From: Gammaproteobacteria bacterium
Lineage (GTDB): Bacteria; Pseudomonadota; Gammaproteobacteria; Xanthomonadales; Wenzhouxiangellaceae
Length of the DNA stretch: 53,143 nt
Direction of reading: 5' to 3'
Assembly: GCA_021772975.1 (NCBI GenBank)
Contig: JAJFKY010000015.1
Span: forward strand, 1-53,143
A model generated the notes under the pieces. That model was given only the letters and a program-made list of their open reading frames with translations, made no database searches and had not been told where the DNA came from. Position 1 is the first letter of the stretch, and each line of letters starts with the position of its first letter. Of the stretch, positions 41,674 to 50,739 are shown in pieces. Position numbers and translations under genes: made by a program.

Positions 41674-42855
41674 TCAGTCGAACTCAAGCGCCTCCGCATC
41701 AAAGTCTTGTTTTCGTTTCGCCTGTCCCGGTACGTCATTGAACATCGAGCGTGGGCTGGTCGGTTCAAAATGAAAATATTCAATCGTCCGGCCCAGCCGT
41801 GCAATGGATTCAGCGATAGCTGAATTGTTATCCGGTTCCAGAGCATTATTGGTTACCGACAAGGCGGCCAGAGTGTTGATCGCCAGCAGTTCGCTCAGAT
41901 CACTGATCTTATTGCTATCCAGCATCAGCCACTGCAGTTTGGCCAGGCTTTGCAGCGGCGCGGGACTGATGATCCGGTTGTTGCTCAGAAACAGTTTGGT
42001 GATACCAGTCAGGCCACTGAGTGGGTTGAGATCGGCGATCTGGTTGGTACGCAGATCCAGCCACTGCAGCCCGCTCAAATGACGCAGGGGTGAAAGGTCG
42101 CTAATCCGATTGGCACGCAGATCCAACCGGGCCAGTTTACGCATGTTTCGAAGCGCTGAGATATCGCTCAGCTGGCTGTTATACAGCGACAGCTCCTCCA
42201 GGTTGACCAGGCTTTCCAATGCATTGATATCGGTAAAACGATTAAACCCGAGTGACAATATGATCAGGTTTTCAAGCCCCCGCAGCGCGGTAAGATCTGA
42301 AATTTCGTTACCCGGCGCCCAGATGGCCACCAGGCTTCGCTGGTCTTTAAGTGGCTGCAGGTCTGAGATTTTATTGTCCGCCAGATCAAGCCCTCGGATA
42401 ACCGGCCAATGTCGGATCACCTCGATGGAATCAATAGTATTGCGTTCAATGCTGAAACCGATCAGCCTGGTCTGCTGTTTCAGCATCGAGATATCTGCTA
42501 TCTGATTGTCATTGAGGTCGATATTGGTCAGCTGAAGCAACGGCGCCAAAGGCGATAAATCCTCAATCAGATTGTCTTTCGCGGACAGCACTTTGAGATT
42601 CAGGGCCTGTTCCAGGCCATCCAGGGTAGTTACCCCCTGGGCGTTGATATTCAGCGTTTCCAGGTTAAGCAGAGCTGCTGGCGTTATGGCTTGATCGTTC
42701 AGTTGCAGTGCGGCACGGACGGCTTGCTCCAAGTGCTTGTCCTTAAACTCGATCACCGTGCTCTGATCAGCGGCAACCGGATCCAGGACCGCCATGCTGA
42801 GCAGACCCAGTATCCAAAAACATAGTGAGCAACGGGTGAGAACCTGGTTTGGCAT
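41674..42855 (-). CDS. Exported leucine-rich-repeat protein
   Basis: Start at 42855 follows GGAG and gives a signal peptide (MPNQVLTRCSLCFWILGLLS, cleaved near AADQ). Start at 42876 has no better ribosome site. The 393-residue protein is built from about 13 LRRs of 22 residues (SDS22/internalin-like; consensus L-x-x-L-x-x-L-x-L-x-x-N-x-I-x-D), for example LKVLSAKDNLIEDLSPLAPL and LARLDLRANRISDLSPL. This makes a solenoid for protein binding. There is no C-terminal anchor. It sits 103 bases downstream of an AraC-type membrane regulator on the same strand, so it may be under its control or on the same transcript. Confidence 0.92.
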   Translation of the reverse strand: MPNQVLTRCSLCFWILGLLSMAVLDPVAADQSTVIEFKDKHLEQAVRAALQLNDQAITPAALLNLETLNINAQGVTTLDGLEQALNLKVLSAKDNLIEDLSPLAPLLQLTNIDLNDNQIADISMLKQQTRLIGFSIERNTIDSIEVIRHWPVIRGLDLADNKISDLQPLKDQRSLVAIWAPGNEISDLTALRGLENLIILSLGFNRFTDINALESLVNLEELSLYNSQLSDISALRNMRKLARLDLRANRISDLSPLRHLSGLQWLDLRTNQIADLNPLSGLTGITKLFLSNNRIISPAPLQSLAKLQWLMLDSNKISDLSELLAINTLAALSVTNNALEPDNNSAIAESIARLGRTIEYFHFEPTSPRSMFNDVPGQAKRKQDFDAEALEFD

Positions 42856-42958
42856 AGATAACTCCATCAATAACACACAGCCGGATTGGCTTGCCGACGG
42901 TTAGCTTGTGTTGTCTGGATTCTCCTGGCGCACCAGATTGTGCGGTTTTATTTGAAAT

Positions 42959-44083
42959 TTATGATTTGACACTCCGGTTGCGGCGATACTGGCTTGGTGT
43001 TACACCGGTGAAACGCTTAAAGCTGCGATTAAAACTGTTCTTGGAGTTAAACCCGGCCTCAAAAGCAATCGTCAGCAGCCCTTCATCAGTTTGACTGTCT
43101 ATCCGTTCACAGACTGACTGTGTGCGGATGCGGTTGATAACGGTATTAAAGTTTTGCTTGAGTCCCTGATTTAAAACTGCTGACAGGGTAGTGGTGTTGG
43201 TGCCCAGCAATCCGGCCAGACGGCTGAGTGTTAAATCCGGATCACGCCACCACTGCCTGTCCCGGATGGTCTGCAGCCATTGATGGGCCTGTTGCTGCAA
43301 CGCCTGGCCGTGACCGGGTTCAGCCTGCTCAGGTTTGTTCGCGAGCTGTTCAATGGCCGTGCGGGATGGCATCGGCGGCAATGTCAGGCTGCTGTGACGC
43401 CAGCTTTCCAGAGCCAGATAGAACAGCAGAATGGATTGGGTGGCAAACAGGAAAAAATGCCGTTGATAGTTAAACTCGATCCAGAAACCCACCGCCAGAA
43501 AAACCGCCCAGACCGTCACCAATAGGGTATTGACCGCCAAAAAATCAACCAGCCAGGGCAGGCGATAGTTTTCCTTATCACTGATGTGGTTGCCAAGCCA
43601 GCGCTGGTAATGTCGGTAGTGGCGCCAGCTGTACAGCAGATAAGCGCTGATCGATAGTAAAACCAGCGCTGATTCAAGCTGCGCAATAACACTGATATGC
43701 CCGGACAGAATCCAGGCCACGATGGTGGTCTCGCTGAATAACGTCAAGACCGCATAATAGCCAACCTGCAACATCGCGGGCAGCAGGTGCAGCCACCACC
43801 GCCTGACCAGCCCCGTTCCGGTTATCGCACGCAGATAAAGATAGATCAGTGGGCCATAGGCCAGTGATACTTCCACCGGTGCGACATACAGCCAGCTGTG
43901 TGGATCATAAAGACCACCACTGCCGAGGATATAAACGAGTATCCTGCCTACCAGGATAAAAATAAACCACGCCAGCACCGTGTTAGCCACCCGGTTGGCA
44001 GACCTGAACAGCAGCAGGCTGCCAATCAATGCGCCATTGATCAAGCCGATAAAAAGCCAGGCCAGATTCAGATCGATTTGCAT
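42959..44083 (-). CDS. Membrane-embedded AraC-family regulator
   Basis: The 374-residue protein has about seven hydrophobic helices in the N-terminal 235 residues (starting LAWLFIGLINGALIGSLLLF). A short linker and an AraC-type helix-turn-helix domain (about 275-374) follow. The HTH carries the expected LTLSRLAGLLGTNTTTLSAVL and IAFEAGFNSKNSFNRSFKRF plus TGVTPSQYRR. Such membrane AraC regulators sense a signal in or across the membrane and act on adjacent genes. The LRR protein downstream is the likely target. The C-terminus is intact. Confidence 0.9.
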   Translation of the reverse strand: MQIDLNLAWLFIGLINGALIGSLLLFRSANRVANTVLAWFIFILVGRILVYILGSGGLYDPHSWLYVAPVEVSLAYGPLIYLYLRAITGTGLVRRWWLHLLPAMLQVGYYAVLTLFSETTIVAWILSGHISVIAQLESALVLLSISAYLLYSWRHYRHYQRWLGNHISDKENYRLPWLVDFLAVNTLLVTVWAVFLAVGFWIEFNYQRHFFLFATQSILLFYLALESWRHSSLTLPPMPSRTAIEQLANKPEQAEPGHGQALQQQAHQWLQTIRDRQWWRDPDLTLSRLAGLLGTNTTTLSAVLNQGLKQNFNTVINRIRTQSVCERIDSQTDEGLLTIAFEAGFNSKNSFNRSFKRFTGVTPSQYRRNRSVKS

Positions 44084-44194
44084 GGCATGGACGGTTGGCT
44101 ATTTACCCGGATCATTATCACTTTTCAGCCGCTGATATCGCAACTATGCATGCCCAACTCCTAAGCTGATACCAAACGCCTGCTCCGGCTTTGC

Positions 44195-44695
44195 TTACGG
44201 CATCAGAAAATCCCGTTTGCCCAGTTGCACACCATTGCCGCGCAGCAAATTATAGACGGTGGTCAGATGGAAATAGAGATTCGGAATCACAAAGCTCAAC
44301 AGGTATTGCTGGCCTGGCATGGTTTGGGTATTTCCGCCGCCGACGGGAATTTCCACCATCCGCGTTTCAGCGCCCTCAAAGGCGGCTTCGTCCAGGCTGG
44401 ATACATAGTTTATGACACTGTCAATGCGTTGCTGCAGCCCGGCCATATCGGTTTCATTATCTGGATAAACAGGCAGTTCGGCCTGACTGAGTCTGGCGCC
44501 GGCTCTGGCCACCAGGTCACAGGCTATCTGTACCTGTTTCAGCAGGGGAAACATATCCGGAAACAAGCGTGTCTGGAGTAATATTTCTGCTGCATAAGCA
44601 TGCTTATCCGCATGTGCTTCAGCCTTGTTCAGGATGCTTTTAAGGCATTCCAGACTATGCGTCCAGGCTGGTATAAAAGTATTTTTGATCGTCAT
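44195..44695 (-). CDS. DUF1993 family protein
   Basis: The start at 44695 (MTIKNTFIPAWTHSLECLKS) has a GAGAG ribosome site; an in-frame TTG at 44710 is less likely. The 166-residue protein matches DUF1993, an all-helical DinB-like fold with the family's LLQTRLFPDMFPLLKQVQIA and the C-terminal FHLTTVYNLLRGNGVQLGKRDF. Function is unknown; the DinB-like fold often binds metal or thiols. It is monocistronic and has no clear terminator. Confidence 0.9.
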   Translation of the reverse strand: MTIKNTFIPAWTHSLECLKSILNKAEAHADKHAYAAEILLQTRLFPDMFPLLKQVQIACDLVARAGARLSQAELPVYPDNETDMAGLQQRIDSVINYVSSLDEAAFEGAETRMVEIPVGGGNTQTMPGQQYLLSFVIPNLYFHLTTVYNLLRGNGVQLGKRDFLMP

Positions 44696-44861
44696 AAAAC
44701 TCTCTGCCAAGATAACCGGCGGTCAGCATAGCAAGCTGAATGTTAACTAAGCGTGGGCCAAGTCAATTGATTAGTATCGCGCTTAATGCCTCGCCTGATT
44801 GCTGGCCCGATATCGGGGAAATACCAACTGCCGGGACTTTATTCAGGCGGAATAAAGCCGG

Positions 44862-45965
44862 TTAATCCAGCAGAAATGCCTGGAAAAACGCCTGAGCAAA
44901 GTCAGATTTATGCACCGCCGCCTGATCAAGCGGATTCCCCCACCAGATACCCTCACTGTTAGCCAGGATGATAAAGGTCAGCCGCCGTGCCGGGATTTTG
45001 ATATACAACGCGGAATACGCATCCTCCCACCAACCGGAATGCCACACCAGCTTGTGCCCCTGATATTCCTCAACATACCAGCCTATTGCATAAGGCAGTG
45101 TATCGCCATTGTTGGCGGTGGTTGGCGTCAGCATGGTTGCGCGTGATGCCGCTGATATCAATCTGCCCTGATCCAGGGCTACATCAAACCGGGCAAGGTC
45201 CAGCACCGAGGAAATAACCCCGCCTGCCGCGCCATCTCCCTGCGCCGACGGTTTCGGCGCCCGCTCGATAACGCCCTCAGCGGTTAGCCGATGCGGCGGG
45301 GCCAACTGTTTTGCCAACTCTTCAGGAACAGCCAGATCACGATGTTGTCGGGCCGATCGGTGCATACCCGCCGGTGCAAAGACATAGCGATCCACCAGAC
45401 TTGAAAAGGGCTCATCAACTACCGCCATGATTGGACGCGAAGCCCAGGAATACAACACCGGGTTATAAGAAAAGCGCGTCCCCGGACTGCCGGTGGCGGT
45501 ATGGGAAAGCAAATGGCGCAGCGTGTGACCGGGTATTTCACATTTCAGATCTTGCGCAAAAATCGAGGGTTGCTGACTGAACGCAGCGCAGAAATCATCC
45601 CATTCACTGTAGTTCGACATGGGTTGATCAAGCTGCAGGCTGCCCTGTTCGACAAGCCGCAGCGCAACCACGGCGGCAATCGGTTTGGTGACCGAGGCAA
45701 TGTTGTAAAGCGTGTCTGCCGTGGCGGGCAGGCCCTGCTGCAAATCATCAGCATGGCCCAGACCTGACGCTATCACTACGGTCTGGTTCTGTAACACCGC
45801 AAATGACAACCCGGGGATCTGCGTTGTCTGGCGGAGCGTTTCAAGCTGTTGCACAAAAGCTGGTATATCCAGCAGTTTTTTCTGTCTTTCTGACGGCTGG
45901 TCGTCAGCGGCGAAAACTACTGCCGCCAACAATGGCAGTGAAAAAAGTATCCGGATATATGGCAT
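44862..45965 (-). CDS. Exported serine hydrolase of the beta-lactamase/D,D-peptidase fold
   Basis: The 367-residue protein has a signal peptide (MPYIRILFSLPLLAAVVFAA). The catalytic S-x-x-K is S91-V-T-K94 (IASVTKPIAAVVALR). A Tyr motif appears as SYNPVLYSW, close to the Y-x-N of class C enzymes. The third motif is H-S-G (VWHSGWWED), the class C and esterase variant of KTG. It is probably a D,D-peptidase or esterase (EstB/class C-like) and may not hydrolyse beta-lactams. Confidence 0.88.
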   Translation of the reverse strand: MPYIRILFSLPLLAAVVFAADDQPSERQKKLLDIPAFVQQLETLRQTTQIPGLSFAVLQNQTVVIASGLGHADDLQQGLPATADTLYNIASVTKPIAAVVALRLVEQGSLQLDQPMSNYSEWDDFCAAFSQQPSIFAQDLKCEIPGHTLRHLLSHTATGSPGTRFSYNPVLYSWASRPIMAVVDEPFSSLVDRYVFAPAGMHRSARQHRDLAVPEELAKQLAPPHRLTAEGVIERAPKPSAQGDGAAGGVISSVLDLARFDVALDQGRLISAASRATMLTPTTANNGDTLPYAIGWYVEEYQGHKLVWHSGWWEDAYSALYIKIPARRLTFIILANSEGIWWGNPLDQAAVHKSDFAQAFFQAFLLD

Positions 45966-46146
45966 GGCTGGCTGCTAATAAGAAAGTCCGGGTAAGCATA
46001 CGGGGATATCCCGCCCATGCCAATCTCGCTGAACACCCGGCGACCGGCATGCACTGACTGCAGCGCCCGAATGACCAGCCGTGCTGGCCACCCGGATAAA
46101 ACGATTGCTTATCTGACGCGCTATACGCGCCAGATACTTCATGCTA

Positions 46147-46617
46147 TCAAGTTATCAGCTGCTCGCATTCGTTAATACAGGCGGCACAGGAATCTCCGCA
46201 GGCTTTGCATTCCGCGTGTTTTTGCTCGTGTTTCCGGCATTCCTGTTCGCAGTCTTCACACACCGAAATGCATACCCTGGCCAGATCGTGCAGATGCTCT
46301 GACCGGTAGGCCGCCATCTGTGACAGCGCCGTGCACATGGCCATGGTTTCATTGACCAGATCCGCGCATACCGCCAGCGAAGTATCTCCGGTCTTCATCA
46401 TTTCAACACAATGGTCCATACACAACTGGCTTTGTTTGAGACATTCAAGTGCCGAATCCAGCAATGCCGTATTTTTATTGGCGGCATGATGGCTATGCTC
46501 GCCGGCAGCCAGCGAGACACCGCTCGCCAAAGCGACCGTGGTCGCGACCGCCCCACCCAGCAGCTCCCGCCGGGACAGGTTACCGGTCGTTACCGGTTGA
46601 TCCGTTGTCTGAGACAT
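46147..46617 (-). CDS. Csp-like four-helix-bundle copper-storage protein, Tat-exported
   Basis: The 156-residue protein starts with a twin-arginine signal (LSRRELLGGAVATTVALASG). The mature protein is a helical bundle with 13 or so cysteines, mostly in C-x-x-x-C or C-x-x-C pairs (CLKQSQLCMDHC, CISVCEDCEQEC, CKACGDSCAACINEC). This is the layout of Csp1-type cuprous-ion storage proteins, which fill the core of the bundle with Cu(I). A HSHH segment follows the signal. It probably protects against copper or stores it in the periplasm. The gene is monocistronic, with a copper-storage relative being the only nearby metal gene. Confidence 0.92.
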   Translation of the reverse strand: MSQTTDQPVTTGNLSRRELLGGAVATTVALASGVSLAAGEHSHHAANKNTALLDSALECLKQSQLCMDHCVEMMKTGDTSLAVCADLVNETMAMCTALSQMAAYRSEHLHDLARVCISVCEDCEQECRKHEQKHAECKACGDSCAACINECEQLIT

Positions 46618-46903
46618 GCTGTTCCTCCGTGCTTTATCCTCAACCTTTAACCCTATCTCCAGGTAGCCGGGATTGCTATACGATTATCTGCTTAGACCTG
46701 CCCGGCACGGTCCCCTCAAGCCGCCCGTCAAACCTGCTGACTGCCCCAACGCTGTCTGGCTGAGAAGCCCGCTCATTTTACCTGCCGCTCCAGTCTTCAC
46801 AGGACTCTAAATTTGTTAACTCGAACATTTGCCTGGCGTTGTTTTTAACCGTTTGACGTTTAATCCCTGTAGACACCCTATCGGCTCACACCCAAGGCTC
46901 ATT

Positions 46904-48307
46904 ATGTTAAAGCATCGTTTTCAAAACCGGTCGGAAAAAACACCTTGGCAGACACTCCTCAGCGCCCGGTGGTTGTGCAGTACTTTACTGGCAGTTCTGA
47001 TCTGCCCGGTTTATGCAGCCACGCTGACGGTTGGCCCAGGCGGTATGTTCGGCTCGCTACAGGCGGCTCTGGACAGTTCCGTGATGATGGCGGGCGACGA
47101 CGAAATTCGCGTCCGGACCGGTACTTACATGGAAAATATCCTGATTGATCTCGGCGGCAGTGGCGACCGGGTCGAAATCAGCGGTGGCTGGAATGCCACC
47201 TTTACCGTATCTACTGACGGGCGCGATTCGATCCTGGATGGCAACGCCACCGGTCCAGTGATGGAAGTACAGCTATCGGGCAGTGATCAGTTGGTTATGC
47301 ACGGGTTTGTAGTGCGAAACGGTCTGGCTGAACGGCGCGCCGGCATCAGTCTCGAAAGCCGCAATTCGAGCAGCGCGGAATTGTACAATAACACCATCAG
47401 CAACAATCGCGCGGAAGCTGACCGGCCCAGTTCAGCCGGCCTGTATAGCTTGCTGCTTGATACCAGCCAGATCACCATTCGCAATAACAGCATTATAGAC
47501 AACACGGTCATTGCAACCGACACGGTGGATGCCCGTGGCGGCGGCCTGACGGCGGAACTCAGTGGTAACTCCATGCTCGGGATAACCGGTAACATCATTG
47601 CTGATAACCAGGTCACCATCGGTGGCGCTGGTTCCGGATTGGGCGCCGGCCTGGATATTACCAACTTCGATCCGGACCCGGTGATCTTGATGACCGACAA
47701 TGTCATCACCGGTAATCGCATCACCGCGTCCTCCGCCATCGGTACCGGCATGTTACTTGGCGGTGCGGGGTGGACGCTGCGCCGTAATCAGTTTATCGGC
47801 AACATTGACGATGATGTCACCACTTTCGGTGCGCAGCTATCGGCCAGTGTCTTCCAGGGCGAAGGCGTGCTCAGCGACACCCTGATCGCGATGGGGAATG
47901 CACGTGGTTTGCAGTTGAACTCAAACAATGGCGGCCTGTTGCAGGCCACCAATCTGACCATTGTCGAACATGCCGAACGCGGCATACTGGCGAGCGTCAA
48001 TGGCACCGGAACACTGTCGGTTTTTAACAGCATTTCCGTCAACGCCGATACCAACGCGCAACTGAATGCCGGGGTGAGTTCCGGCAATAATCTGTTCGTC
48101 AATGATCCGGGGCTGTTTATCAATGCGCCTATGGGCAATTACGAACTGGCGGCAGGCTCGGCGGCAATTGATGCAGGTGATAATTCACCGCCGGGCGGTC
48201 TCGGGTCGCTGGATCTAAACGGCGCTGAGCGTGTCGTTGGTGCTGCAGTCGATATCGGTGCTTATGAACGTGGCGATATTCTTTTTGAGGATGGTTTCGA
48301 ATCCTGA
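46904..48307 (+). CDS. Exported right-handed beta-helix protein (choice-of-anchor-like C-terminus)
   Basis: Start at 46904 (MLKHRFQNRSEKTPWQTLLS) is followed by a signal peptide ending near VYAA. The 467-residue protein has beta-helix repeats with N-rich turns (NNTISNNRAEA, ITIRNNSIIDNTV, ITGNIIADNQV). It ends NGAERVVGAAVDIGAYE, typical of 'choice-of-anchor Q' surface proteins. The last ten residues, DILFEDGFES, form a distinct tail after the beta-helix that may be a sorting or anchoring signal. It could be an adhesin or a carbohydrate-binding protein; no catalytic residues are recognised. Confidence 0.85.
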   Translation: MLKHRFQNRSEKTPWQTLLSARWLCSTLLAVLICPVYAATLTVGPGGMFGSLQAALDSSVMMAGDDEIRVRTGTYMENILIDLGGSGDRVEISGGWNATFTVSTDGRDSILDGNATGPVMEVQLSGSDQLVMHGFVVRNGLAERRAGISLESRNSSSAELYNNTISNNRAEADRPSSAGLYSLLLDTSQITIRNNSIIDNTVIATDTVDARGGGLTAELSGNSMLGITGNIIADNQVTIGGAGSGLGAGLDITNFDPDPVILMTDNVITGNRITASSAIGTGMLLGGAGWTLRRNQFIGNIDDDVTTFGAQLSASVFQGEGVLSDTLIAMGNARGLQLNSNNGGLLQATNLTIVEHAERGILASVNGTGTLSVFNSISVNADTNAQLNAGVSSGNNLFVNDPGLFINAPMGNYELAAGSAAIDAGDNSPPGGLGSLDLNGAERVVGAAVDIGAYERGDILFEDGFES

Positions 48308-48374
48308 CACAGCTGGGCAGCAAGCCGCTATTGTGCACAATAGAGTTGTGCCCAACCTGATCGATGAGTTGGGT

Positions 48375-48782
48375 TCACAGCTCTGAAAAAAGGCCCCTCA
48401 AAACCAGATCTTCAAAACTGACCAAACCAACAACCTGGCGGTTTTCCACGACCGGCACCCGGCTCAAATCAAATCGCTGCAACAACTGCGAACAATATTT
48501 AATGCTCATATCCGGATGTACGCTGAGCACCGGCTTGGCCATGATTTCGTAGACATTGACACGCTCGGGGTTGCGGTCTCTGGCAATCACATGCCTGGCT
48601 ATATCAGATATCAACAGCATGCCGTATTCATCATCGGGGCTTCTTTTTTCCACCATGATGGTGGCGTTGGAGTGATACTTCATCAGCCGTAATGCATCAG
48701 CCACACTCTTCATCCCATCAATCAGGTCAAATTCGATTTGCATGACATCACGCACGCGCATTGTTGTGCTTAATTCACTCAC
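48375..48782 (-). CDS. CBS-domain protein
   Basis: The 135-residue protein has two CBS domains (about 8-65 and 72-132), each with the pattern VRDVMQ, A-x-x-L-M and VV-x-N-x-x-V-G-L-V-S-F. These bind adenine nucleotides. It starts with GTG at 48782 overlapping the upstream PII-like stop (GTGA), so it is translated with it. As the last gene of the DUF1538 operon it probably regulates the transporter by nucleotide binding. Confidence 0.9.
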   Translation of the reverse strand: MSELSTTMRVRDVMQIEFDLIDGMKSVADALRLMKYHSNATIMVEKRSPDDEYGMLLISDIARHVIARDRNPERVNVYEIMAKPVLSVHPDMSIKYCSQLLQRFDLSRVPVVENRQVVGLVSFEDLVLRGLFSEL

Positions 48783-49129
48783 AGGTTTTCCTCCACGATT
48801 TCACTGAGGTATTCGGCCTGGGATTTGATTCCAACCGCATCTTCTACATCCAGTTGAAACGCCATGCCACTACCAGGTTCATCATCCATACAGGCGGTCT
48901 CGCTGATCGCTTCCATCACCTTTCGTGCCAGGTGCTCTTCGACCAGCAACATGATCATATCGCGCTGCACATCCAGACTGAGGCCAAAAAAAGTCCGCTG
49001 CTGCTTCAAGCCCTCACCGCGCGCCTGATTGATAACGGTGGCACCGGTCGCACCGGCTTCACGCGCAACATCCATCAGCTTTTCCGTCATCTCATCTTTT
49101 ACAAAAGCGACGATTAATTTGAAATGCAT
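48779..49129 (-). CDS. PII-like signalling protein
   Basis: Start at 49129 (MHFKLIVAFVKDEMTEKLMD) follows GGAG; an in-frame upstream start would place 20 extra residues before the first strand. The 116-residue protein has the PII ferredoxin-like order: strand, helix (TEKLMDVAREAG), GATVINQARG (loop), FGLSLDVQRDMIMLLVEE. The T-loop is short and lacks the conserved Tyr uridylylation site, so it is PII-like rather than GlnB. It would bind nucleotides or a metabolite and gate the DUF1538 proteins. It is coupled to the CBS gene by overlap. Confidence 0.8.
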   Translation of the reverse strand: MHFKLIVAFVKDEMTEKLMDVAREAGATGATVINQARGEGLKQQRTFFGLSLDVQRDMIMLLVEEHLARKVMEAISETACMDDEPGSGMAFQLDVEDAVGIKSQAEYLSEIVEENL

Positions 49130-49157
49130 GATCGTTTCTCCTTCAATAAAAACGCTT

Positions 49158-49919
49158 TCAGCGCCGCAGATAATTGCCCAGCTGCGCATAAGCCATGACC
49201 GCTATGATGGGGAACAGGCTGGCAAAGGCAATCAGACCAAAACCATCCATAATTGGACTGCGCCCAGGAACATGCGTGGCCAGGCCAAGACCCAGCGCGG
49301 TCACCAGCGGAACCGTCACTGTAGAGGTGGTCACGCCACCACTGTCGTAGGCCAGCGCCACAATGTTCCTGGGCGCGAAAGCTGTCTGAATAATCACCAG
49401 CACATAACCGGCGATAATGTAATAGTGCAGCGGTGTCCCGGTGACGATGCGAAATGTGCCCAGCGCGATGCCAAACGCTACGCCGATAGCCACGGCAATC
49501 CGCAGGCCCCAGACACTGACTGCTCCGGCAGAAACTTCATTGGCCTTGATCGCCACGGCAATCAAGGCCGGTTCGGCGATGGTTGTCGAAAAGCCGATGC
49601 ACAACGCAAACAGATAGACCCACAGGTAGCTGTACCACACCAGCTGCTGCTCGGTCATGCTGCTATCAGCAAGCAGAAATGCCGGCGCGGTCAGTTGTTC
49701 CGCCATCAGTTTCCCAAGCGGGAACAATGCCTGTTCCAGACCCAGCAAAAACATCGCCAGACCGGCAATAACAAAACCAAAGCCGATCAGGATTTTCGCC
49801 AGGTTCTTGGGTTTCCGCCGCAGCACAAACAGTTGGAAACCAAGAATGATGGCAGCGATCGGGAACACATCACGCAGTGTTGACAGCAGTACTTCAATCC
49901 AGGCGTTGATGTGCATCAT
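49158..49919 (-). CDS. DUF1538 membrane protein, subunit 2
   Basis: The 253-residue protein has about seven transmembrane helices and the DUF1538 motifs [16 protein letters not shown] and the C-terminal [37 protein letters not shown]. It is closely similar to the upstream gene product. Its start overlaps the upstream stop by one base (TGATG). Two paralogous subunits suggest a heterodimeric channel or transporter. No substrate can be inferred. Confidence 0.88.
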   Translation of the reverse strand: MMHINAWIEVLLSTLRDVFPIAAIILGFQLFVLRRKPKNLAKILIGFGFVIAGLAMFLLGLEQALFPLGKLMAEQLTAPAFLLADSSMTEQQLVWYSYLWVYLFALCIGFSTTIAEPALIAVAIKANEVSAGAVSVWGLRIAVAIGVAFGIALGTFRIVTGTPLHYYIIAGYVLVIIQTAFAPRNIVALAYDSGGVTTSTVTVPLVTALGLGLATHVPGRSPIMDGFGLIAFASLFPIIAVMAYAQLGNYLRR

Positions 49920-50644
49920 CAGTAAACCAACCCATAGCCCATAACAAAAATAATGGGGGTCAGTGAAGCAAAGGCAATCAGACCGAACCCATCCACCATC
50001 GGATTACGGCCGCGTATACTGCTGGCCAGGCCAACACCCAGAGCAGTCACCAATGGCACCGTGATGGTGGACGTTGTTACCCCGCCGGAATCATAGGCAA
50101 TACCGATAATTTCCTGCGGAGCAATCATGGTCATCAGCACCACCCCGATATAGCCCCCAATGATCAGATACTGGATCGGCCAGCCCTTCAGGATACGCAG
50201 TACACCGATCACGATGGCAAAGCCAACCGCCAACGCCACGGTCAAGCGCAAACCAAAGGCATAGCCGGACCGCGATTCATCCGTATTGATGATCATGTCG
50301 GCTTCGGCGGCAACCGTCGCCGCTTCCGCGGAGACCGCGATCAGCGCCGGTTCCGCTACGGTAGTACCAAAACCCAGCGCAAACGCAAACGCCAGTAACC
50401 AGAACAGATTGCCTTTTCTGGCAAAATCATAGGCCATGGATTCGCCGATAGGAAACAACCCCAGTTCCAGTCCACGGATAAACAGCGTCAGGCCCAGCAC
50501 CACAAACAGCATACCAACCAGCAGCTCCATCAGATTCGGGAGTGGCTGGCGCAGTATCAGCAACTGAAAAAAAGCGATCACCACCACGATCGGCAGTAAG
50601 TCTCTGCAGCTGTCTAATAGTGGTTTGGTGATTTGCTTGAGCAA
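49919..50644 (-). CDS. DUF1538 membrane protein, subunit 1
   Basis: The 241-residue protein is similar in length and motifs to its neighbour ([56 protein letters not shown]). Hydrophobic helices fill most of the sequence. It begins the operon DUF1538-DUF1538-PII-like-CBS. Sequence conservation in the YDSGGVTTS and VDGFG blocks suggests they form the transport path or regulator contact. Confidence 0.88.
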   Translation of the reverse strand: MLKQITKPLLDSCRDLLPIVVVIAFFQLLILRQPLPNLMELLVGMLFVVLGLTLFIRGLELGLFPIGESMAYDFARKGNLFWLLAFAFALGFGTTVAEPALIAVSAEAATVAAEADMIINTDESRSGYAFGLRLTVALAVGFAIVIGVLRILKGWPIQYLIIGGYIGVVLMTMIAPQEIIGIAYDSGGVTTSTITVPLVTALGVGLASSIRGRNPMVDGFGLIAFASLTPIIFVMGYGLVY

Positions 50645-50739
50645 GCTATGCTGTCCTTATTTCAAAACACTACATTTCGAAACATGATGGTTTGCATACA
50701 GGGTAGCAAAATTGACAGCGTGTTTGATGGGTACTATGT

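Noticed and set aside
46871-46882. TAGACACCCTAT near the beta-helix gene as another GGGTGTC repeat copy
   Set aside because: It matches only the eight-base core and differs after it, so chance cannot be excluded; not counted as a copy.
48330-48345. 16-bp palindrome CTATTGTGCACAATAG between convergent genes
   Set aside because: It has no T-tract on either side and is not clearly an operator for either convergent gene; no role could be supported.
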